DNA of 64,000 nucleotides from Cellulosimicrobium terreum (GTDB taxonomy: Bacteria; Actinomycetota; Actinomycetes; Actinomycetales; Cellulomonadaceae). The notes under the pieces are model-generated. The model made no database searches, was not told where the DNA came from, and saw only the letters and a list, made by a program, of their open reading frames with translations. The stretch is taken from NCBI GenBank assembly GCA_014803435.1, contig JACYFD010000001.1, positions 310,001 through 374,000 of the forward strand, read 5' to 3'. The first letter of the stretch is position 1, and every line of letters starts with the position of its first letter. Shown here in pieces: positions 58,806 to 64,000 of the stretch. The translations under genes were made by a program, and so were the position numbers.

Positions 58806-58842
58806 CTCCGCTGACTCCGCTGACTCTGCTGACTCCGCTGAC
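58801..58842. repeat. 9-bp tandem repeat after the CxxC membrane gene
   Basis: GCTGACTCC recurs in tandem from 58801 (five units, one GACTCTGCT variant and a final GACACC), starting inside the stop codon of the upstream gene. No function is evident. Confidence 0.7.
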
Positions 58843-58847
58843 ACCGC

Positions 58848-58906
58848 GTCGAGCACGACCTGAGGGTCGCCAACTCACCGTTGGCGACCCTCAGGTCGTG
58901 CTCGAC
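58848..58906. terminator. 26-bp perfect hairpin repeat (family B) between convergent genes
   Basis: Arms 58848-58873 and 58881-58906 are perfect reverse complements over 26 bp with a 7-nt loop. The left arm begins GTCGAGCACGACCTGAGGGT. The right arm matches 38135-38160 in 25 of 26 positions. It should terminate transcription from both sides. Confidence 0.8.
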
Positions 58907-58917
58907 GGCGGGTTCGC

Positions 58918-59802
58918 TCAGGACTGCGGCTCCACCGGGCCGTCCTGGCCGGCGACGAGGTCGCCGCAGCTCGTCTCCTGCGCGGTGGTGACGACGGGGT
59001 CGTCCGGGGCGGCGTCCTCGGCGACCGTCTCCTCGTCGCCGTTGGTCGCCGTGGCCGCGTCGGCGTCCAGGTCCACGAAGGTGCGGCTCACCGTGAAGGT
59101 CGTGCCGTCGTCGGACGGGACCGCGTTCAGCCCGGCGAGGCGCAGCTCGCCGCCCTCCTCGGTGCAGCCGACGCCCGTTCCGAAGCCCGTGAATCCCTTG
59201 TCGAACGTGTACGCCTCGCCCTGGGCGTTCTGCGTCGGCGTCACGGCGCATCCCGCGGTGGAGAACAGGAGCACCTCTCGGCCCGTGTCGACCAGCGCGA
59301 CCGGCGCCGTCCCGTCCCCGGCGGCGACGACGTTCACGACGGCGCTCGCGGGCTGCGGGCTCGCCGACTCGATCGGGGCGGAGAACGTCGCGCCGGACGC
59401 GGTCGTGATGCCGAACGCGCGGTCGGCCCCCGCGGTGATCCACGCCGTGTCTGGCTCGCCGTCACCGTCGACGTCCACGACCTCGTGCGTCCCCGCCCCG
59501 TCCGGGACGCCGTCGCCCGCAGCGGGGCAGCCCTGCGCGGCCGGTTCGGTCGTCGCGTCGTCGGACGCCCCGTCGGATGGGTCGTCGGACGTGTCGTCGG
59601 ACGGGGACGACGTGGGTCCGTCGGTCGCGGCGGACGACGGCGGTGCGGTCGGCGCGGAGTCCGAGGGGCGTGCGACGAGCCACACGACCAGGGCGATCAC
59701 GAGGACGGCGGCGACCGTCAGGACGATCCACGGCCAGGTGCGGCGTGGCGGCCGCTCGGGGTCGTTCGACGATTCAGGGAGGACGGGTTCCGAGGAGCTC
59801 AT
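58918..59802 (-). CDS. Membrane-anchored protein with VCBS-like region
   Basis: The 294-residue protein has one membrane helix (WIVLTVAAVLVIALVVWLVA, about 25-45) and a Ser/Asp/Thr-rich linker. An outside domain follows with EVVDVDGDGEPDTAWITAGA, a VCBS/FG-GAP-like calcium-loop motif, and several paired cysteines. It is probably a surface-exposed beta-propeller-like or single-blade protein. ATG 59802 is preferred over an upstream TTG because it has GAGG in front. Convergent with the CxxC membrane protein. Confidence 0.75.
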   Translation of the reverse strand: MSSSEPVLPESSNDPERPPRRTWPWIVLTVAAVLVIALVVWLVARPSDSAPTAPPSSAATDGPTSSPSDDTSDDPSDGASDDATTEPAAQGCPAAGDGVPDGAGTHEVVDVDGDGEPDTAWITAGADRAFGITTASGATFSAPIESASPQPASAVVNVVAAGDGTAPVALVDTGREVLLFSTAGCAVTPTQNAQGEAYTFDKGFTGFGTGVGCTEEGGELRLAGLNAVPSDDGTTFTVSRTFVDLDADAATATNGDEETVAEDAAPDDPVVTTAQETSCGDLVAGQDGPVEPQS

Positions 59803-59873
59803 TACCTCAGGCAATCACTGCCCTGCGTGGTCGGCATCTCAGGACCCGCACGGAGCTCGTCTCCGATGCCGTC

Positions 59874-60104
59874 CTACCTCGGCAGGCCGCGCTCCTGCCC
59901 GTACGCGACGGCGAGCGACTGTGCCCACCAGGTGTCGACGCCCTGCGCCTCGACGAGCCACGCCGCGATGCGCTCCTGGCTCCAGGTCGTCGCGTCCTGC
60001 GCGTCGAGCAGCGCGAACCAGTCCGCCCGCGCCTGTCCGGTCGCTGCGGCGACGGCGTCGTCGCCGAGCCCTTCCGTGCCGCGCACCCCGTCGTCGGTGG
60101 TCAT
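59874..60104 (-). CDS. DUF4287-like small protein
   Basis: This 76-residue soluble protein contains DWFALLDAQDATTWSQERIA, then VEAQGVDTWWAQSLAVAYGQ, matching DUF4287 helix patterns (W-x5-GVDxWWAQ). Domains of this kind are fused to or found beside DNA-binding or toxin proteins in actinobacteria; the role is not known. ATG with GGAGG upstream. It lies 34 nt after the DUF2183 gene and is probably co-transcribed with it. Confidence 0.8.
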   Translation of the reverse strand: MTTDDGVRGTEGLGDDAVAAATGQARADWFALLDAQDATTWSQERIAAWLVEAQGVDTWWAQSLAVAYGQERGLPR

Positions 60105-60138
60105 GCGGACCAGCCTCCCACCACGGTCCGGTGCGCGC

Positions 60139-61215
60139 TCAGCGGCCGTGGTCCGCCAGAGCCGCGGCGAGCGACCGGGCGAGCGTCACGCCGTCGGGCC
60201 CGGCCGCCACGGGGACGGGCGACTCGCGCTCGGCACGCTGCGCGTCGTCCCCGGGCGTCGGCAGCGGCGAACCGTGGGACAGGACCTGCTGGGTGGGCGT
60301 GAGCTGGCGGATCCCGATCGCGGCCACGTGGTCCGGGTACAGGCGTGCGGCGCGCGCGTAGATCTCGGGGTCGTGCTGGCCGTCGTCGCCGACCAGCAGC
60401 CAGTCCACGTCACCGAGCTCGCGCACGAGCCGGTCGATCGAACCGTTCTTGTGCTCGCGCCCGCTGCGGAACCAGCCCGTGTTGGTCGGACCCCAGTCGG
60501 TGAGGAGGAGCGGGCCGGGCGGGAAGCCGTTGCGCTGGAGGAACCGGCGAAGGTTCGCCGCCGTGTTCCACGCGCCGGTCGAGACGTACACGAACGGGGT
60601 GCCCGGGTGCGCCGCCGCGATGCCCTGGTAGAGCACGGCCATGCCCGGGACGGGAACCCGCGCGTTCGAGTGCCGCACGAAGGTGTTCCACGCCGCGAGG
60701 AACGGTCGTGGCACGGCGGTCACCATCGCGGTGTCGTCGATGTCGGAGACGACGCCCAGGCGGCGCCCGTCCGCCACGACCAGCACGTATCCCGTCGCGA
60801 CGTCGCCCGACGACGGCCGGAGGACCACGCCGTGCCACCCCGGGGAGAGCGCGACGTCGACCATGACGTCCACGTAGCCGCCACGGTCGGAGACGACGTC
60901 CACGACCACGTCGCCCACGTGGATGCGCACCTCCTCGCGCGGTGCCGGGGCTGTGAAGAAGTACCGCCAGCCACGGCGGTCCGCCGTGGTCGCCGGGTCG
61001 TACGCCGGGCTCGCGAGGAGCACGCGACCGAGCACCCGCACCCGGCGCGTGCTGCCGTAGCCCGAGAACGGCTCGACGCGCGGGCGCCACCCCCGTGCCT
61101 TCTGGAAGCGGGCGACGACGGCGCGCCACCGGTCCTCCACCCGGGCCGCGCGGTGCGGGCGCTGGCTGGCGAGAGTTCCGGTCGTGACGGTCGGTGCGGG
61201 CGCGGTCGTCGGCAT
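60139..61215 (-). CDS. DUF2183 (App1-type) phosphatidate phosphatase-like protein
   Basis: The 358-residue protein has the App1/DUF2183 signature DIDDT in VVSDIDDTAMVTAVPR (the DxDxT active-site acid pair) and FVYVSTGAWNTAANLRRFL. WLLVGDDGQHDPEIYARAA supplies a second acidic group. Related yeast App1 dephosphorylates phosphatidic acid; the bacterial substrate is unknown. The N-terminal ~120 residues form a beta-rich domain. ATG start without strong SD. DUF4287 follows on the same strand. Confidence 0.88.
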   Translation of the reverse strand: MPTTAPAPTVTTGTLASQRPHRAARVEDRWRAVVARFQKARGWRPRVEPFSGYGSTRRVRVLGRVLLASPAYDPATTADRRGWRYFFTAPAPREEVRIHVGDVVVDVVSDRGGYVDVMVDVALSPGWHGVVLRPSSGDVATGYVLVVADGRRLGVVSDIDDTAMVTAVPRPFLAAWNTFVRHSNARVPVPGMAVLYQGIAAAHPGTPFVYVSTGAWNTAANLRRFLQRNGFPPGPLLLTDWGPTNTGWFRSGREHKNGSIDRLVRELGDVDWLLVGDDGQHDPEIYARAARLYPDHVAAIGIRQLTPTQQVLSHGSPLPTPGDDAQRAERESPVPVAAGPDGVTLARSLAAALADHGR

Positions 61216-61344
61216 GGGGCGTGTGGGTCTCCGGTCGGGTGCGGGGGCTCAACCCTGTCACAGGCCGCCGACCCTCGCGGCAGGACGACCGATGAGTCCG
61301 TGCTCCTCCTCCGGTCGACGTCGGTGAGCGACGAGAGGACGACC

Positions 61345-61902
61345 ATGACCCTGCCAGCCGACGACCGCGCACCGACCGGTGCCTCGACACCTCCGGACCC
61401 CGAGGGCACCCTGATCCCCGGCTACAGCTCGCCCGGTGCCCGGCCGGTGCCGTGGGAGACCGTGCGCCGCGTGCTCGAGCGCGCGGAGATCTCGTGGATC
61501 TCGACCGTGCGTCCCGACGGGCGCCCGCACGTCACCCCGCTCATGACCGTCGTCGCCGACGGGTGCCTGCACGTCACCACGGGACCCGAGGAACGCAAGG
61601 CGCGCAACCTCGCGGACAACCCGCGGGTCGTCCTGACCACGGGGACCAACGCGTACTCCGGCGCGCTCGACGTCGTCGTGGAGGGCACGGCGGTGCGCGT
61701 GACGGACGGCGCGACCCTGCAGCGGCTCGCGGAGAGGTGGCGCTGCAAGTACGGCGACGAGTGGTCGTTCACCGTGGAGGACGGGACGTTCCGCCACGGT
61801 GACGGGGGAGGCGCGCTCGTCTTCGCCGTCCGGCCCGCCGTCGTCTTCGCGTACGAGCGGACGTCGGAGCACGCCGCGATGCGGTGGCAGCTCGGGACCT
61901 GA
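61345..61902 (+). CDS. PPOX-fold (pyridoxamine 5'-phosphate oxidase-like) protein
   Basis: The 185-residue protein has the split-barrel flavin/F420-binding pattern ISWISTVRPDGRPHVTPLMT and then KARNLADNPRVVLTTGTNAY. No catalytic role is certain; actinobacterial members use FMN, F420 or heme. ATG 61345 has GAGAGGA at SD distance. It is divergent from the DUF2183 gene and convergent with the F420-reductase-like gene. Confidence 0.88.
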   Translation: MTLPADDRAPTGASTPPDPEGTLIPGYSSPGARPVPWETVRRVLERAEISWISTVRPDGRPHVTPLMTVVADGCLHVTTGPEERKARNLADNPRVVLTTGTNAYSGALDVVVEGTAVRVTDGATLQRLAERWRCKYGDEWSFTVEDGTFRHGDGGGALVFAVRPAVVFAYERTSEHAAMRWQLGT

Positions 61903-61923
61903 CCTGTGCGCCCCTCGAAGGTG

Positions 61924-61939
61924 CTCGTCGACGGACGAG
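61924..61939. terminator. Small hairpin between convergent PPOX and reductase genes
   Basis: CTCGTC (61924-61929) and GACGAG (61934-61939) form a 6-bp stem with a 4-nt loop, between the two stop codons. Confidence 0.45.
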
Positions 61940-61963
61940 GATCGGGGGGCCCGGACCGGGGTG

Positions 61964-62611
61964 TCAGCTCGTAGCGTTCGGGGTGACGAGATTGCGGAGC
62001 TCGGGCGCGGTGACGTTGGCGCCGAAGGCGGGGGTTCCTGGCTGGAGGTGTCGACCCGTTGCGAGGGGGCCGATGACGACGGGGTCGAAGCCGAGCCGCT
62101 CGACGAGGGCTGCGGTGGTGTCGACGTCGTCGGGCTGGTCCCCGGCGACGGCGATCGCCTTGCGGTCCGGTTCGCCTGCGGGGCGGGACTCGCCCTCGAG
62201 GTCGTGGTAGCCCATGTGGTTGAAGGCCTTGACGACTCGTGCACCGGGGAGGGAGCTCTGGACGAGCTCGCTGGTGGAGGTGGCAGGGTGAGCGAGGTCG
62301 TCGCGATGGCCGTCGATCTCCCACCAGTAGTTCATGGCGTCGACGACGAGCTTGCCGGCGAGAGCATCGGTGGGGGTGCTGCGGTACTTGCCGAGCGGCA
62401 GGGCGAGGACGACGACGTCGGCCTTGGTCGCGGCTTCGACTGCGGTGACCGGCTCGGCGCCGGGCGCGAGCACCTCGACGGTCAGGGCGATCCTGGCGGG
62501 GTCTCCGGAGCCGGCGATCAGGACGCGGTAGCCCGCTCTGACGGCCAGGCGTGCCAGGACGGTGCCGACCTTGCCGGCGCCGAGGATCCCGATGGTCTGC
62601 GTGGTGGTCAT
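61964..62611 (-). CDS. NADPH-dependent F420 reductase-like protein
   Basis: The 215-residue protein begins [20 protein letters not shown], an NADP-binding Rossmann start, with [12 protein letters not shown] and [35 protein letters not shown] follows, matching the F420-dependent NADP reductase group (coenzyme F420 hydride exchange). It overlaps the LLM gene by ATGA. Because LLM enzymes may use F420 or FMN, this pair could recycle a common cofactor; the substrate is unknown. Confidence 0.88.
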   Translation of the reverse strand: MTTTQTIGILGAGKVGTVLARLAVRAGYRVLIAGSGDPARIALTVEVLAPGAEPVTAVEAATKADVVVLALPLGKYRSTPTDALAGKLVVDAMNYWWEIDGHRDDLAHPATSTSELVQSSLPGARVVKAFNHMGYHDLEGESRPAGEPDRKAIAVAGDQPDDVDTTAALVERLGFDPVVIGPLATGRHLQPGTPAFGANVTAPELRNLVTPNATS

Positions 62612-63666
62612 GCTCGTCCGTGGTCCTCGTCCTGGTCGGCGACGAGGTCGCGGACCATGGGGACGACGGTGGTGCCGTAGAGCTCGACGTTGCGCAGTCG
62701 GGCGTCTGCGGGCTGAGCACCGGTGGTGTAGATGAGGTCGAACCGGCCGACGCCGAGGGTCTTCACGGCGGCGGCGATCTTGCGGGCCACGGTCTCGGGC
62801 GATCCGACATACAGGGAGCCGCCCTCGACCTCGGCGTCGAACTCGGCCTTGCGGATCGGTGGCCACCCGCGGAGCGCGCCGATGCGGTCGCGCTGGGTGC
62901 GGTAGTGGGGCCAGTAGATCTCGCGGGCCTCCTCGTCGGTGTCGGCGATGAAGCCGGGGGAGTGCATGCCGACGGGGTGTGCGGTGGTGCCGAGCTCCGC
63001 GGCGGCGCGTCGGTACAGGTCGACGTAGGGCGCGAACCGGCCGGGTTGGCCGCCGATGATCGCGAGCATGAGCGGCAGGTCGTACCGGGCAGCGCGAACC
63101 ACGGACTGGGGGGAGCCGCCGACGCCGACCCAGGTGGTCAGGCGACCGGACTCCGTCTTGGGAAAGACGTCGGCGTCGGTGAGCGGGGCGCGCGTGGTGC
63201 CCGACCAGGTGACGGGCTGCTCGTCGAGCAGCTGGGCGAAGAGCTGGATCTTCTCCTCGAACAGCAGGTCGTAGTCGGCCAGGTCGTAGCCGAACAGCGG
63301 GAAGGACTCGGTGAACGAGCCGCGGCCGAGGATGACCTCCGCGCGCCCGTTCGACAGGGCGTCGACGGTGGCGAACCGTTGGAACACGCGCACCGGGTCG
63401 TCGGACGACAGCACGGTCACCCCGGAGGCGAGACGGATGGTGCGGGTGACGCCGGCCAGCCCGGCCAGCACGGTGTCGGGGGAGGAGATCGCGTACTCGG
63501 GGCGGTGGTGCTCGCCGAGCGCGATGACGTCGACGCCGGTCTGGTCGGCCAGCACGGCTTCCTCGACGACCTGCCGGATCGCGGCGGCGTGCGAGACGAG
63601 CTCGCCGTCGGTGCCCAGGGGGCGGTCGCCGAACGAGTCGAGGCCGAGCTCGAGTGGACTGCTCAC
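62608..63666 (-). CDS. LLM class flavin-dependent oxidoreductase
   Basis: The 352-residue protein has the luciferase-like TIM barrel features: [59 protein letters not shown] and [19 protein letters not shown]. It uses FMNH2 or reduced F420. GTG 63666 has GGAGA upstream. It overlaps the F420-reductase-like gene by ATGA and is divergent from marR; its promoter lies among three MarR sites, so it is probably induced by a small aromatic or oxidant ligand. Confidence 0.92.
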   Translation of the reverse strand: MSSPLELGLDSFGDRPLGTDGELVSHAAAIRQVVEEAVLADQTGVDVIALGEHHRPEYAISSPDTVLAGLAGVTRTIRLASGVTVLSSDDPVRVFQRFATVDALSNGRAEVILGRGSFTESFPLFGYDLADYDLLFEEKIQLFAQLLDEQPVTWSGTTRAPLTDADVFPKTESGRLTTWVGVGGSPQSVVRAARYDLPLMLAIIGGQPGRFAPYVDLYRRAAAELGTTAHPVGMHSPGFIADTDEEAREIYWPHYRTQRDRIGALRGWPPIRKAEFDAEVEGGSLYVGSPETVARKIAAAVKTLGVGRFDLIYTTGAQPADARLRNVELYGTTVVPMVRDLVADQDEDHGRA

Positions 63667-63680
63667 GGGATCTCCAGTTG

Positions 63681-63735
63681 TTGATACGTCAATACTTGAC
63701 GCGTCAATAGTGCTCCGGCATGATTGACATGTCAA
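63681..63735. promoter_or_regulatory. Three MarR-type operators in the divergent promoter region
   Basis: TTGATACGTCAA (63681-63692), TTGACGCGTCAA (63696-63707) and TTGACATGTCAA (63724-63735) all fit TTGA-N4-TCAA; the last two are perfect palindromes. A promoter for marR is TTGACG (63696-63701), 17 nt, CATGAT (63719-63724), so two operators overlap it. Sites sit on both sides of the divergent start region. Confidence 0.85.
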
Positions 63736-63755
63736 CAGCGGTGAGGAGGGCCACA

Positions 63756-64000
63756 GTGGCCACGACGAGGGCGCGGCGCGGACCCACGGCGCAGCAGCTG
63801 GCGACCTGGCGCGAGTTCGTCGAGACGACCGAGGCACTGCGCTCCCGGCTGGATGCACGGTTGCAGGAGGAGTCGGGGATCTCCTCCCAGGACTACGCGG
63901 TGCTGCTCGCCCTGCGCGAGGCGACCGGGCGCAACCTGCGGTCCTCGGAGCTGGCCAGCGTCGTCGGGTGGGAGAGAAGCCGCCTGTCGCACCACGTCGG
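63756..64000 (+). CDS. MarR family transcriptional regulator, 3' truncated
   Basis: The gene runs off the window. The visible ~81 residues include EFVETTEALRSRLDARLQEE and DYAVLLALREATGRNLRSSE followed by LASVVGWERSRLSHHVG, the start of a MarR winged helix. GTG 63756 is chosen because GAGGAGGG lies 5 nt upstream; earlier in-frame ATGs at 63720 and 63729 would overlap operator sequence. It probably represses itself and the LLM-F420-reductase operon. Confidence 0.88.
   Translation, partial: MATTRARRGPTAQQLATWREFVETTEALRSRLDARLQEESGISSQDYAVLLALREATGRNLRSSELASVVGWERSRLSHHV

Noticed and set aside
1-64000. CRISPR arrays, rRNA, tRNA, prophage or complete insertion sequences
   Set aside because: No regularly spaced direct repeats with unique spacers, no cloverleaf or rRNA-like sequence, and no transposase or phage structural gene was recognised by reading. 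A dedicated scan would be needed to exclude small elements.

Overview
The window is very GC-rich, densely coded DNA from an actinomycete. Four things point to a Cellulomonas/Cellulosimicrobium/Isoptericola-type soil actinobacterium: a secreted GH16 glucanase with a ricin-B lectin domain, CebR-type operators, an LAATG (class E sortase) surface protein, and many genes whose only visible start signal is a -10 hexamer just upstream of the start codon. The family assignment is inference. I saw no rRNA, tRNA, CRISPR array, prophage or complete insertion sequence.

Layout. 0-10.7 kb: end of a CCG-domain oxidoreductase, an MFS exporter, a PhzF-like isomerase, a large secreted carbohydrate-active protein (PA14-like, beta-propeller, CBM, DUF1080), an MMPL transporter, an FBP zinc-finger protein, a VOC protein and a small membrane protein. 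10.7-15.5 kb: metF-metE behind a SAM riboswitch, then a leucine-rich-repeat-like protein. 15.5-22.8 kb: a seven-gene minus-strand run of cstA, a YbdD-like gene, an unknown membrane protein, a LytS/LytR-type two-component system, a small DUF485-like subunit and a sodium/solute symporter. It looks like a carboxylate (pyruvate/acetate-type) sensing and uptake locus. 22.8-28.4 kb: a sortase-anchored eight-module surface protein and membrane or small proteins. 28.4-30.3 kb: an MFS-TetR pair with a clear operator. 30.4-40.2 kb: a membrane cytochrome/molybdopterin oxidoreductase, a SAM methyltransferase, a TIGR04282-like transferase, a GT2, an OmpR-type two-component system, an NAD epimerase with a CPxCG insertion and an MTA phosphorylase-like enzyme. 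This set is interrupted by a DHFR-like gene, a recombination scar (32.69-33.32 kb) and a VapBC-type toxin-antitoxin pair. 40.2-48.7 kb: CorA, an alpha/beta hydrolase beside a DUF1214 remnant, a lipoprotein, an AI-2E-type permease, a NYN-LOTUS RNase-like protein, the GH16 glucanase and a CPA2 antiporter. 48.9-52.7 kb: an 8-oxoguanine-deaminase-like amidohydrolase, an NCS2 purine permease and a PlsC-like acyltransferase. 52.7-64 kb: a ZIP-like transporter, a NarL-type two-component system, several small membrane proteins, a DUF2183 phosphatase, a PPOX-fold enzyme, an F420-reductase-like gene plus LLM oxidoreductase, and a divergent MarR gene (cut by the window end) with three TTGA-N4-TCAA operators.

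Two patterns recur. First, about twenty genes lacking a Shine-Dalgarno sequence have an ANNNT-type -10 hexamer 6-8 nt before the start codon, which predicts leaderless transcripts and settles several start choices. Second, gene ends often carry short repeats or long hairpins that hold the stop codon of one or both flanking genes. At least two repeat types occur at more than one locus (10.7 and 28.4 kb; 38.1 and 58.9 kb).
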